NCBI GenBank assembly: GCA_003514305.1
Contig: DORE01000183.1
Coordinates: forward strand, 1-35,914
DNA length: 35,914 nt
Direction: 5' to 3'
Origin: Gammaproteobacteria bacterium
GTDB taxonomy: Bacteria; Pseudomonadota; Gammaproteobacteria; Pseudomonadales; Pseudohongiellaceae
Part shown: positions 8,200 through 16,823 of the stretch, piece by piece
Numbering within the stretch: the first letter of the stretch is position 1
Layout of the letters: each line of letters opens with the position of its first letter
The notes under the pieces: model-generated
The model's database searches: none
What the model saw: only the letters and a program-made list of their open reading frames with translations
Told to the model about the DNA's origin: nothing
Program-made: the position numbers and the translations under genes

Positions 8200-9552
8200 A
8201 TGGAATTGGAACTGCTTCAAACAATCACATCATTGATACTGACCATCGGCATACTGGTGACGATTCACGAGTACGGTCACTTTTGGGTTGCGCGAAAGTG
8301 TGGCGTAAAAGTGCTTCGCTTCTCTATTGGGTTCGGTGCGCCCATTTGGAAACGCACGGGCGCTGACGGTACAGAGTATGTACTGGCCTCAATTCCGCTC
8401 GGTGGTTATGTGAAGATGTTTGGTGAAAATAACGCCAGCGTTGCGCCAGAAGAGCGGCATCAGTCATTTTTCTATAAAACCCTAGGGCAGCGCGTCGCGA
8501 TTGTAGCGGCCGGACCACTCGTTAATCTGGCCTTTGCCGCGATCGCTTATGCTGCACTGTTTGCCTATGGAGTGACTTATCCTAAGCCGATTGTAGGGGT
8601 GGTAGAATCTGGTTCCCTGGCTGACTCCATTGGTATTCAGTCCGGAATGGATCTCATTGAAATCGACGGTCGCCCGGTTCGCACATGGGAGGATATCAAC
8701 CTCGCGTTGGCTGCCCGAGTTGGTAGTCTTTCTGAAATAGATATGGTCGTTGCCAAGGGAAATGAGGTATCTCGCTTAAGTACTTCGCTGAATGACTGGC
8801 GCTTTCAGTTCGACGAGATCTCCCCTATCAGAGCATTTGGTATTTCGCCATGGGTTCCACCGATGGAACCCATCTTATCTCAGATCCAGCTCGGATCGGC
8901 GGCATCAAAGGCTGGCTTACAGCCAGGTGACCTCATCAAAACATTGAACAATCAGCCGGTGACACTATGGAGCGAGGTCGTTACGGTGCTTCGCGTGTCG
9001 CCTGGCAAGCAACTGACCTTACTGGTTCAACGTGGGCCGAACCTGTTAGAGATTCCGGTTACGTTAGATAGAAAAATCGTGAATGGTGAAACGATAGGGT
9101 ATCTGGGAGCCAATGTTGCAAACTCTGTATGGCCTGCAGATAAGCAAGTGACAGTACAGATGAATCCGCTCGCCTCTATTGTAGCCGGCGGTGAAAAGAT
9201 GCTTCAGATGTCGTGGCTAACCCTCACATCAATCGGCAAACTTTTCACGGGCGTGGTGTCCCTTGATAACTTATCCGGCCCTATCACAATCGCTAAGGTA
9301 GCGAGTGCCTCGGCAAGTTCTGGAATTGAATCGTTTATTAACTTTCTCGCCTTTATTTCTGTCTCTCTCGGTGTGCTTAACCTGTTGCCGATTCCTATGC
9401 TCGACGGTGGGCATCTGGCATTTTATGCCGCGGAGTGGGCGCGCGGTAGACCACTATCGGAGCGCCTGCAGGCCTTCGCCATGAAGATCGGTTTGGTAGT
9501 TGTAGGATGCCTCATGGTGATCGCGATTTTTAACGATGTCAGTCGACTGTGA
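8200..9552 (+). CDS. rseP: RseP-family site-2 zinc metalloprotease
   Basis: From the ATG at 8200 this gives 450 residues, the length of E. coli RseP. RseP is an inner-membrane intramembrane protease that cuts anti-sigma factor RseA after DegS and also clears signal-peptide remnants. The zinc motif HEYGH is at residues 23-27 in the first membrane segment, and the third ligand is D402 in PMLDGG, the same number as in E. coli. Two PDZ domains lie between (about 115-190 and 205-290), and there are further hydrophobic segments near 95-115, 375-400 and 425-445. An in-frame extension to 8026 overlaps the preceding gene and is not RseP-like, so it was rejected. The usual neighbours (dxr, bamA, skp) are absent, so this is probably an extra, mobile copy. 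Its substrate is unknown. Confidence 0.93.
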   Translation: MELELLQTITSLILTIGILVTIHEYGHFWVARKCGVKVLRFSIGFGAPIWKRTGADGTEYVLASIPLGGYVKMFGENNASVAPEERHQSFFYKTLGQRVAIVAAGPLVNLAFAAIAYAALFAYGVTYPKPIVGVVESGSLADSIGIQSGMDLIEIDGRPVRTWEDINLALAARVGSLSEIDMVVAKGNEVSRLSTSLNDWRFQFDEISPIRAFGISPWVPPMEPILSQIQLGSAASKAGLQPGDLIKTLNNQPVTLWSEVVTVLRVSPGKQLTLLVQRGPNLLEIPVTLDRKIVNGETIGYLGANVANSVWPADKQVTVQMNPLASIVAGGEKMLQMSWLTLTSIGKLFTGVVSLDNLSGPITIAKVASASASSGIESFINFLAFISVSLGVLNLLPIPMLDGGHLAFYAAEWARGRPLSERLQAFAMKIGLVVVGCLMVIAIFNDVSRL

Positions 9553-9573
9553 TTTAACTGGTAGGGGTCTTTA

Positions 9574-10074
9574 TTACTGCCTTTTGAATCCAGCATCGGG
9601 TGGGACTATTTCTTTCTCCGCATAATCCACCTCGCCATCGCGCACGGTGCTTACGACAAAGCCTTGAGCCTGCTGGTTGGCAATGTATTGCTCGACACAC
9701 TGAGCGATACCGTGGTCAAGAAAATCACCCACGTCCTCGCGCTCAGTCCAGGTTTTCCAAGCCGCAATGTCCTCATCCGAGAGTTCCCTGAAGAAGGGGA
9801 AATCCGTCATGAAGTCGCCCTCCCAATACATTTTTCCATCTGGGAGGCTGATGACAACGCGGATGTATTGTTTCATCTCCTCTCGCGTTTTTGGGATCGG
9901 AGCGGTTGCAGGCGTCGCTTCCCAAACGTCTGATGGTTTGAATGGCGGTGGATTCTCCGGTGCAGGTGTCCAGTACCAAAAATGATTCTCAGGTGCTTTA
10001 AACCAATTTTTGTCGGGTGGCAGAATATGGTCCTTGTAGATAGCGACCTTCAAGCCTGATGGGAGAACAGGCAT
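9574..10074 (-). CDS. Unknown 166-residue protein
   Basis: This is a soluble-looking protein with no recognised domain. The N-terminal third is rich in proline and tryptophan (NHFWYWTPAPENPPPF), and the remainder is acidic with repeated aromatic residues. No signal peptide, membrane segment or catalytic motif is visible. Its start overlaps the stop of the upstream DUF2130 remnant in a TAATG arrangement, so it is translationally coupled to that gene. It converges on rseP, with 21 bp between the stops. Co-occurrence with DUF2130 is the only functional clue. Confidence 0.6.
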   Translation of the reverse strand: MPVLPSGLKVAIYKDHILPPDKNWFKAPENHFWYWTPAPENPPPFKPSDVWEATPATAPIPKTREEMKQYIRVVISLPDGKMYWEGDFMTDFPFFRELSDEDIAAWKTWTEREDVGDFLDHGIAQCVEQYIANQQAQGFVVSTVRDGEVDYAEKEIVPPDAGFKRQ

Positions 10075-10652
10075 TAATCATTCTCCGTATCAGGGCTATC
10101 GAGCTCCGCAAATTTTGCGGCCATTGTAGGATTCTTTCGGGTTAGTTTTTTGACCGTCACATCCTGCGCTTTATCGTTCGCTAAGCGTAAATTGTTGTCA
10201 GATTTCAGCAGCGCTTCACGGGTCTTCTGCAAGTGATTGATAGACTTATCGATCTCTTCAATCGCGGTCTGGAACTGACGCGATGCCAAGTCGTAATTGC
10301 GTGAGAATGCATCTTTGAACTTATTCAAATCGCTTTCGAAGTTGGTTACATCGATATTCTGAGCTCTAACGAGTGCCAGCTCCTGTTTGTACTGCAACGC
10401 ATTGGTTGCGGCGTTACGTAGCAGTGTAATCATCGGTATGAAAAACTGCGGACGGATGACATACATCTTTGGATAGCGGTGAGAGACGTCCACTATCCCC
10501 GAGTTGTATAGCTCATTGTCTGGCTCGAGCAGAGAGACAAGTACTGCGTACTCACAGCCTTTCTCATTACGGTCTTTATCGAGTTCTTTGAAAAAGTCTT
10601 CGTTCTTTTTCTTTGTGGCCGTTGTATCGTTCTCGTTCTTCATCTCAAACAT
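10074..10652 (-). CDS. DUF2130 protein, C-terminal part only (5'-truncated)
   Basis: The 192 residues match the C-terminal part of DUF2130 proteins as I recall them: FEMKNE, then KKKNEDFFKELDKDR, EYAVLVSLLEPDNELYN, KMYVIRPQFFIP and a coiled-coil tail. Full-length members are about twice as long, with a long N-terminal coiled coil before a restriction-nuclease-like core in which the E-x-K of the EMKNE region is part of the motif. Here the ORF begins inside that core, so the coiled coil and the first half of the domain are missing. The break falls at about 10653, next to the repeats in front of ginA, which points to loss caused by island integration or rearrangement. The ATG at 10652 may be fortuitous. 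The product is unlikely to be functional. Confidence 0.75.
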   Translation of the reverse strand: MFEMKNENDTTATKKKNEDFFKELDKDRNEKGCEYAVLVSLLEPDNELYNSGIVDVSHRYPKMYVIRPQFFIPMITLLRNAATNALQYKQELALVRAQNIDVTNFESDLNKFKDAFSRNYDLASRQFQTAIEEIDKSINHLQKTREALLKSDNNLRLANDKAQDVTVKKLTRKNPTMAAKFAELDSPDTEND

Positions 10653-10692
10653 ACACCTAACGTGTACACATAAAAATAGAACACCTAACGTG
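10653..10692. repeat. Direct 12-bp repeats at the island edge
   Basis: ACACCTAACGTG occurs at 10653-10664 and again at 10681-10692, a 28-bp period. The first copy starts at the point where the DUF2130 reading frame loses its family sequence, and ginA starts 41 bp after the second copy. Paired recombinase arm sites or an operator controlling ginA are both possible. The following bases (10701-10720) contain ATGTACAT and ACATAT runs with partial dyad symmetry. No matching copy was found by eye near 16705-17540. Confidence 0.55.
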
Positions 10693-10732
10693 ATAGTCTA
10701 TATGTACATAATACATATGGGCTATTACATCA

Positions 10733-12211
10733 ATGCGATCAGACAAGCGATCAAAAGAAGCGTTAAACTCAAGCGCACATCTCTCATACATTGATGTGTT
10801 TGTCCCGTCCGAGGTCTCACTAGAGAGCGAAGGCAGCAAGCAGGTTGGTCACTTCTCGCCGTTTCGTTACCACGACCTCTCCATCCAATTGTCACCCATT
10901 GAAGACGGGGTCGTCCGCAAGTTCCCAATTATCCTGCGCGGTGACAGAGAGCCATGGGATCTGGGCAATCTGTATCTGATACGCAAATTTACAGAGATGG
11001 CCAAGGTTGAGCCGCCGAGTGTTTCAACTATTCAGTCTATCGCTAAGCACCTAACGATGTATTTGCGCTGGATCGAGCACCAGCAGTCTGAAGGTCGTGC
11101 CATGCATGAACTGTTCCTTCCAAAAGAAGCGGAGCAGCGCTGCACCTGGTCGTACTACCGCTACCTCAGAAAATTGTTGCGCATGGGGCAGGACTCTCCA
11201 ATCTCAGTAGGTGTTGCAAAAGCACGAATGCAAGCGGTGGTCGGTTTCTATCGCGGCCTTTCTCTTTATGAATTAGTGGCGGAAACAGCCCTAGAAAACC
11301 CGCCTTATGAAGGCAAACTAGTCGGTATTCCGGTTGTGAATTCTTCGGGCGTTCAGTTCATGAAAGCGGTAGAGACAACGAACTTTGCCTTTCGTGTTTC
11401 CAGACGTGATCAAATCGGCACCCTCAAAGACGGCGGTAATTTAAGACCATTGAGCGAAGAGGATCAGACGCTCATTTTGGAGTATCTGGCGAAATCGGAT
11501 AATCGAGTCTTTCAGTTGATGTGTCTTGTTGCGCTCTACACAGGTGCGCGTATACAGACGGTATGCACACTGCGCATGCGTGACATTGACAGTTTGATGG
11601 AGCAGCGCTCTCGTAACGGCGAGGTACTACTCAATATCGGCGAGGGCACAGGCGTCGATACTAAGAATCAGAAGAAATACCGCCTGCATGTGCCTATCCA
11701 GTTACGCGATATGCTACGTGATTACATGGAGTCAGAAGAGCATCAGGAGCGCAGATCCCTCAGCTTCTACGGCGACTCACGCGACAACTATTTATTTCTC
11801 GCCAGGAACGGGTCGCCTTTTTATACGAGCCTAAAGGAGCAATCTGATCGTCAGGACAGCAAGTACAGCCAGCGTATAACTGCCAAAGACCGTGTGACTT
11901 TCACTGTTCAGGAGGGCAATGCGGTACGGAACTACCTAGGTCGTCTGATCCGTGATATCCGCCGCGATCATCCTGACTTTAACGCGTTTAGATTCCATGA
12001 TTTCCGTGCCACATACGGAATGAACTTCGTAAGGGATGCGGATACGGCGGGCGTGAAGGACGTGCGTCACGAACTCAAAGCGCGCATGGGTCACTCGAAT
12101 TTCGAGACAACGCAAGCCTACCTCAAATTCGATGAGGAGAACGAGTCTGTAAAAGAGGCCATCGCTTATCACCATGACCGCATCAACAGCCGTCTAAAGG
12201 ATTTTAACTAA
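10733..12211 (+). CDS. ginA: Tyrosine recombinase, GinA-like
   Basis: This 492-residue site-specific recombinase should cut and rejoin DNA through a 3'-phosphotyrosine link. The catalytic set is complete: R273 in YTGARIQT, H422 and R425 in FHDFR, H454 in MGHSNFETT and Y463 in QAYLKF. The N-terminal half (about 90-180) carries the core-binding SAM-like region. It is the first gene of the four-gene operon. No strong ribosome binding site precedes the ATG at 10733. The stop overlaps the ginB start in TAATG. It is divergent from the truncated DUF2130 gene, 80 bp away. Confidence 0.85.
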   Translation: MRSDKRSKEALNSSAHLSYIDVFVPSEVSLESEGSKQVGHFSPFRYHDLSIQLSPIEDGVVRKFPIILRGDREPWDLGNLYLIRKFTEMAKVEPPSVSTIQSIAKHLTMYLRWIEHQQSEGRAMHELFLPKEAEQRCTWSYYRYLRKLLRMGQDSPISVGVAKARMQAVVGFYRGLSLYELVAETALENPPYEGKLVGIPVVNSSGVQFMKAVETTNFAFRVSRRDQIGTLKDGGNLRPLSEEDQTLILEYLAKSDNRVFQLMCLVALYTGARIQTVCTLRMRDIDSLMEQRSRNGEVLLNIGEGTGVDTKNQKKYRLHVPIQLRDMLRDYMESEEHQERRSLSFYGDSRDNYLFLARNGSPFYTSLKEQSDRQDSKYSQRITAKDRVTFTVQEGNAVRNYLGRLIRDIRRDHPDFNAFRFHDFRATYGMNFVRDADTAGVKDVRHELKARMGHSNFETTQAYLKFDEENESVKEAIAYHHDRINSRLKDFN

Positions 12212-14184
12212 TGATATCTAATCCCGCTGTGTACACGCTGCCTGATTTGCAAACACTCCCATTAGGTGAATTCGATGTGGCTCCAGAATTCACGCCTGAT
12301 ACTTTGGTAATTGATCAGAAGACTAGAGGTTCAACTCGTTACGCACGCCCTTACCGCGTCTGTTATCTCGACCGTCGTAACCTTGATGCAACGGTGTCCA
12401 GTACAAAAGAGCTTCAGAAGGTCAATCTGCTGAGCCTGTGCTCACAGCGCACTACGTTGATGGCCAAGGTGTGCAAAGCGCTGCTTGAAGGTCACTCGAA
12501 TATGCCTAGCTTCATTCATATTGAGAAAGCACTCAATTGGATTGATACGAAAGGTCGTAGTCACGATCTATCTGAGCAAGAGGCGGCACGACAGCTCTAC
12601 ATTGACTACACCGAGCACCTTCGATATCGATTGCGTCTATCGAACGTCGGGCAAATGAAAACAGAGGCCGAGGGTTCTATATGCTATCCGACCGCTAGCA
12701 TTTACCAGAGAGCGTTGCGCTATCTGTGCGCGTTAGCGCTGAGTACTGATAATGCTGTTGTGGAAGGATGGGCAATTAAGATCCCTCAGAAAAAACAATC
12801 TGACAAGGAAGTGCCTGCGCCCGCCTCGACTTCGGACGATCACAACTTAGCCCATGCGATGCATGCGCGAATCTTTGACGGTCTGGCCGACGCGATAGTA
12901 AACCAAACTGCACCGCCAGTTGTGATTGAGCTACAGGATCTGGGGTTTGATGACCTGATTTACTACTCGCAGGCGGCCAACAACCACAACGGTTGGACAA
13001 ACAATGGGCGTACCGACTGGATGCCCTATTTCTACCGTCGCGAGGGGGTGTTCGAGGGAACGTCAAAAGATTTCAATGCGCTGTTGGTGCAGCATAGCAT
13101 TGAGCCTATTGGTACCAAGAACTTTAAACGTAAGCAGGATGAGAATCGCCAGTTTAGTGAAGGGCAACTGATTAGAATAGCCAACGAAGCGGCTCGGCAT
13201 TTTGGTTATCTTTTGCTGGCGGAGGCAGGCAACAATGCCGCGCACCTCGCCAGTGTGGATTGTAGTCAGATACGTTTAAACAAAGCACTTGGGCTTGCCC
13301 AAATGCGTGCAATCAAGGGCCGTGCAGGGTACGAAAATCAAAGCCAATATGTCGATGTTCGTTTTGCTCAAACAACCTGGAAAAAATATCTTAGGTTGCG
13401 CCAATGGATGAGTGCGAAACTAGCGCATCCACCCAAACGGGGCGTTTTCCTTATACCTAATAGAAAAAATTTGGAGCCCTACCGATTTTTGAAGCACTCC
13501 GAGATGTCCGCGCTTGCGCTGTGGCCAGAAGGTGCGCCTACAAAGGCAACACGTGCATCTCGCAAGCATCGGACGGTTAATCTGAAGAAGGCCTCGGGAA
13601 ACAACGTTGCATTGGTCTCCGCGCTTCAATCCGCAACCCCTCAAACCATCGAATCCCACTACGCCTATGAAAGCTACCTAGAAGCGGCCAAAGCAATGAG
13701 TGAATATTTTAAACTGCAAGCGGAGTCAGCACAGCATCGCTATAACGGTGTGGCACCTGTGCGAGTCATTGATGGTGGCAAGACAATCAGCTCAGGCATC
13801 TGTGATGAGAATGAACTGAGCGGCCCCAAAGCGATTGACGGCGTTGTAGATCCTAGCTTGCAGCCGCGTTGCGGTGCGCCCGTCACCTGCATCTTCTGCA
13901 TTCACTTTGGCCTGCACGCTGACGACACGGATCTAATACAGCTACTCACAATGAAACGTTGGATTGAAGTGCAGAGCCGACAGTTCTCAAGCTCAATTGA
14001 TGAATACTTCGTTAAGTTTGCGCCCTATCAGAATCGTATTGATCAAATTTTGGCGGATGTTCATGACTACAGTGACGGTTTTTCACAGCGCCTGAAAGAT
14101 GCAAAAGCGCGGTTTGAGCGAGGTGAGCAAGATCATTACTGGGGTTCAAAAATCAACGCGTTGCTCGATATACAGGAGGTTTAA
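12211..14184 (+). CDS. ginB: Tyrosine-recombinase-like protein, GinB-like, degenerate active site
   Basis: This 657-residue second protein of the module has a recombinase-like C-terminal fold with an altered active site. Where the first catalytic arginine is expected, the sequence is AEAGNNAAHLASVD (about 337-350) with no arginine. The later box reads ASRKHRTVN (449-457), and Y484 in SHYAYES fits the nucleophile position. Near the C-terminus C554, C560, C563 and nearby histidines form a zinc-finger-like cluster (RCGAPVTCIFCIHFG). It may act as an architectural or targeting partner of GinA and GinC, which is inference. The start overlaps the ginA stop by one base, and ginC follows one base after its stop. 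Confidence 0.75.
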   Translation: MISNPAVYTLPDLQTLPLGEFDVAPEFTPDTLVIDQKTRGSTRYARPYRVCYLDRRNLDATVSSTKELQKVNLLSLCSQRTTLMAKVCKALLEGHSNMPSFIHIEKALNWIDTKGRSHDLSEQEAARQLYIDYTEHLRYRLRLSNVGQMKTEAEGSICYPTASIYQRALRYLCALALSTDNAVVEGWAIKIPQKKQSDKEVPAPASTSDDHNLAHAMHARIFDGLADAIVNQTAPPVVIELQDLGFDDLIYYSQAANNHNGWTNNGRTDWMPYFYRREGVFEGTSKDFNALLVQHSIEPIGTKNFKRKQDENRQFSEGQLIRIANEAARHFGYLLLAEAGNNAAHLASVDCSQIRLNKALGLAQMRAIKGRAGYENQSQYVDVRFAQTTWKKYLRLRQWMSAKLAHPPKRGVFLIPNRKNLEPYRFLKHSEMSALALWPEGAPTKATRASRKHRTVNLKKASGNNVALVSALQSATPQTIESHYAYESYLEAAKAMSEYFKLQAESAQHRYNGVAPVRVIDGGKTISSGICDENELSGPKAIDGVVDPSLQPRCGAPVTCIFCIHFGLHADDTDLIQLLTMKRWIEVQSRQFSSSIDEYFVKFAPYQNRIDQILADVHDYSDGFSQRLKDAKARFERGEQDHYWGSKINALLDIQEV

Positions 14185-14185
14185 G

Positions 14186-16285
14186 ATGGATTTCGACTTC
14201 CGCTGTATCGACGAAAAACTTGACTACAGTCCCGATAGCACTGGAGAGATAAAGAGCACGGGAATTGATCCTGAATTCGTAATCGCTCGCAATACCGAAA
14301 GAAAGGTGATAAGCCGATTCAAGGATGACTCATGGGATTACACCCCTTACGGGGCGTTGAGCAAGATTTGGTTTGATTCGTGGTGGAGTAGCGAGAAAGG
14401 TCCGATGGATGGGCTGGCCCGCACACTCACGGATGAGATTAAAACCCTTCACTGGCTTAGTGGCTTCGAGACGACGAGCAATGCGGGTCGCTCGCGGGGA
14501 TTGGCTTACCTAGCAGGCATAATACAACCGTTGCGCGCAATCGCCAAAATGTGCCATCTACTTGGAATTTCGTTGGCCGAGGCTGAGCACAGTCCTCATT
14601 TTCAAGTGGGTTTGCGCACATCCATCGCAAATGCGCGTGAGGGTTTCAAAGATTCAATACGATTGGATGGTTTACTGAAAGACCTGAATTACTGGCAGGG
14701 CGTTGAAAAAATCACCTGCAATGTTCCGCGTATCGTACCGGAAGCGGACCTTTCCGATGTTCTCGCGCTATGCAAAAAATCGCATAACCGTAAGCTTGAA
14801 CGTAGAGACCCAACGCCATTAGTGCCGACCCGCTTATTCGGTAAGTTGATTGGTGGTGCTTTGGCACAGATGGAGGCGGCCCAGCCGTATTTGCCGCGTC
14901 TAGAGGCGCTTATTCAGGCCGTGTACGCCGACCCGTTGCTCTGGGTGTGCGATAGTCATTCGTATATGGTAGGCCTTAAGCGGGTGAAGAGGGTTTATCC
15001 AGACAAAGTCTTTCCTGCTTGGAGCAAACGCGCTAATGAGCCAACGAGCCCCGAAGGTGTGCTTGCGCGGTTTGGGCTGACGGACTATGCCGAACAACAC
15101 ATGCAGTTTGAAGATTTTAGAGATATCGAGGAGCATATCAGCCACCTGCAAGGACTCTGTGTACTGCTCATTCACGCGTTTACCGGGATGCGTACAAGCG
15201 AGGTGCGGGTTATGCCCCACGAGCCCGTTGTGCATGGGTTTGCAAAAGGGTTTGGGGACTTGCCAGTGGTGGTGTCGCACTTGAAGAAATTCACGGACAA
15301 GGGCAACTATAGCAAACCGTTGGTATGGGCGACTGCAGAGCAGGGTCTATACGCTGTTAAAATCGCTCAACAGATTGCCCGTTTGAATTGGTTTCGCAAC
15401 CGTCCAGCGGATGCGCCGCTTCCCAGTAATCTGCCGTTGTTTATTGCACCGCGCATCAACCGAATCGACAACAGAGGCCACTATCCAATCCCAATAGCCA
15501 CACGGATTTCAGAAACAAGCAATTGGCGCTCTCTTGCGGCTTCCTTGGAGTTGGTGATTGAGGATGAAGACATGGAGGAGTTGGCCGTGTTTGATGCGTT
15601 TCGGGGCTGGGACGAGAAGCCTGAATTTGCTGTCGGCAAACTGTGGCCGCTTGCGTCGCACCAGTTACGTCGCTCCGTAGCGGTCTACGCCAGCCGCTCG
15701 GGTATGGTGTCGCTCCCCACGCTGAAAACCCACTTCAAACACCTCTCTGAGGTCATGACTGCCGTGTACGCTGAGGGGTGTTCCTTTGCTGAGAACTTCT
15801 TGATGGATGGGGAGGGTAAGCCGATTGACGACGGCTCGGTGCTTTTCAACTTCAGAGAGTCGGTCGCATTCAACGTGAGTGTACGGTTTCATGAGCAAGT
15901 GATTGAGTCTCAAACCCCACTCTATGGCCCTCGGGGCGCAGAGTTCCAGCGTGCAAAAGAGTCGGGTGCTCTACCTAAGATGTTTGAGAGTCGTGAAGAG
16001 ACTCAGAAAGCCGTCAAACAAGGGAAATTAGCCTACAAAGAGACCCCTGTGGGCGGGTGCGCGCTGAAGGGCAGTTGCCCGCATTTCGCGGTGGATGTGG
16101 TACTTCCCTGCACCTCGGACTGTAAAGACGCGATCCTCATGCCCGAGAAGCTTAAAACGTACGTCGACAGTCTTCAGTATGAGATGGAGGCGCATTCACC
16201 GAATAGCCGCCCCTATAAGCTCATTGCTGCCGAGATTGATCACGTCACAAAAACTTATTTAGAACCTGAGGAGATGGACGCATGA
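14186..16285 (+). CDS. ginC: Tyrosine recombinase, GinC-like
   Basis: The start at 14186 is chosen because AGGAGG (14174-14179) lies at ideal spacing; an upstream in-frame start at 14099 would overlap ginB by 86 bp without support. The 699-residue product has a full tyrosine-recombinase set: R336 in FTGMRTSEV, a probable hairpin lysine near 368, H492 and R495 in SHQLRRS, H519 in HFKHLSE and Y528 in TAVYAEG. A cysteine cluster (GGCALKGSCPHF, then PCTSDC) lies near the C-terminus and recalls the zinc cluster of GinB. Its stop overlaps ginD by four bases (ATGA). It probably acts with GinA and GinB in one recombination complex. Confidence 0.82.
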   Translation: MDFDFRCIDEKLDYSPDSTGEIKSTGIDPEFVIARNTERKVISRFKDDSWDYTPYGALSKIWFDSWWSSEKGPMDGLARTLTDEIKTLHWLSGFETTSNAGRSRGLAYLAGIIQPLRAIAKMCHLLGISLAEAEHSPHFQVGLRTSIANAREGFKDSIRLDGLLKDLNYWQGVEKITCNVPRIVPEADLSDVLALCKKSHNRKLERRDPTPLVPTRLFGKLIGGALAQMEAAQPYLPRLEALIQAVYADPLLWVCDSHSYMVGLKRVKRVYPDKVFPAWSKRANEPTSPEGVLARFGLTDYAEQHMQFEDFRDIEEHISHLQGLCVLLIHAFTGMRTSEVRVMPHEPVVHGFAKGFGDLPVVVSHLKKFTDKGNYSKPLVWATAEQGLYAVKIAQQIARLNWFRNRPADAPLPSNLPLFIAPRINRIDNRGHYPIPIATRISETSNWRSLAASLELVIEDEDMEELAVFDAFRGWDEKPEFAVGKLWPLASHQLRRSVAVYASRSGMVSLPTLKTHFKHLSEVMTAVYAEGCSFAENFLMDGEGKPIDDGSVLFNFRESVAFNVSVRFHEQVIESQTPLYGPRGAEFQRAKESGALPKMFESREETQKAVKQGKLAYKETPVGGCALKGSCPHFAVDVVLPCTSDCKDAILMPEKLKTYVDSLQYEMEAHSPNSRPYKLIAAEIDHVTKTYLEPEEMDA

Positions 16286-16704
16286 CTATGAGTGCAACGG
16301 TGAAGGAGTACTTCGCTGCGCTTGAGCGCCTCAAGCAGAACAAGCCGCAAGTTATCGAGAAAGGTAGTCCGATTAACAAGGACACAGTTGCCCTGGAGGC
16401 GGGTCGTAAACGTGGTTCGATCCGTAACCGACCTGGTTTTGAGCCACTCCTCGAAGCGATTGACCAGGCAGGCGCACAGCCGCGCCCTGAGGCTAAAAAG
16501 CGCGTCGCAGTGAACCCTAAGCAAACAGCCGAGATCGAATTGCTAAAGCGTGACCTCGACGTAGCACGGAGTCGCTACATGTCATTGCTGTACCTCAATG
16601 CTGAAATGGCGAAAACCATACGCAGGCTCGGCGGTGATGTGCCGCGATTTGGTGGCGTGACGGACATCAGCATCGACCCTAAAAGTACCGATGTACCGTT
16701 CTAA
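16282..16704 (+). CDS. ginD: Small helical protein, GinD-like
   Basis: This 140-residue basic protein ends the recombinase operon, overlapping ginC in ATGA with a GAGGAG ribosome binding site upstream. The N-terminus (VKEYFAALERLKQNKPQVI) and the segment GRKRGSIRNRPGFEPLLEAI resemble the small helix-turn-helix and coiled-coil partner of TnpC of Tn554-like systems. The region from about 85 to 115 (TAEIELLKRDLDVARSRYM) is a likely coiled coil. It probably binds DNA or bridges the recombinases. The biochemical role of GinD in GInt islands is unknown, though it is reported as required. Confidence 0.72.
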   Translation: MTMSATVKEYFAALERLKQNKPQVIEKGSPINKDTVALEAGRKRGSIRNRPGFEPLLEAIDQAGAQPRPEAKKRVAVNPKQTAEIELLKRDLDVARSRYMSLLYLNAEMAKTIRRLGGDVPRFGGVTDISIDPKSTDVPF

Positions 16705-16823
16705 CGGATGTGGTGCCCATCAGGCCGAAGGCATAGCCCACACTCGGACTTTTTCAGAACGGTTACAGTCGGTGGGCGTTGCCCGCCACAGGCGGCTCCG
16801 GTAATTTTTAAACATATGAGTCC

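Larger units (their letters stand above)
10733..16704 (+). mobile_element. ginABCD-type recombination module of a genomic island
   Basis: Four rightward genes are packed with overlaps or a single-base gap: about 490, 657 and 699 residues of tyrosine-recombinase type, then 140 residues of helical protein. The number, order and sizes match the ginABCD operon reported for GInt islands, where all four genes are required for site-specific excision and integration; this comes from memory of that literature and no search was run. Trio-recombinase elements of the RIT type are the main alternative, but those normally have three shorter recombinases and no fourth gene. The left edge of the element is probably near 10653, where the DUF2130 gene is cut. 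The other end is not identified and may lie outside the window. Confidence 0.7.

Noticed and set aside
10653..10692. Possible CRISPR-type repeat
   Set aside because: Only two 12-bp copies with a 16-bp gap, far short of an array.
14099..14185. Upstream start for ginC
   Set aside because: It would overlap ginB by 86 bp without a ribosome binding site; AGGAGG at 14174-14179 clearly serves the ATG at 14186.
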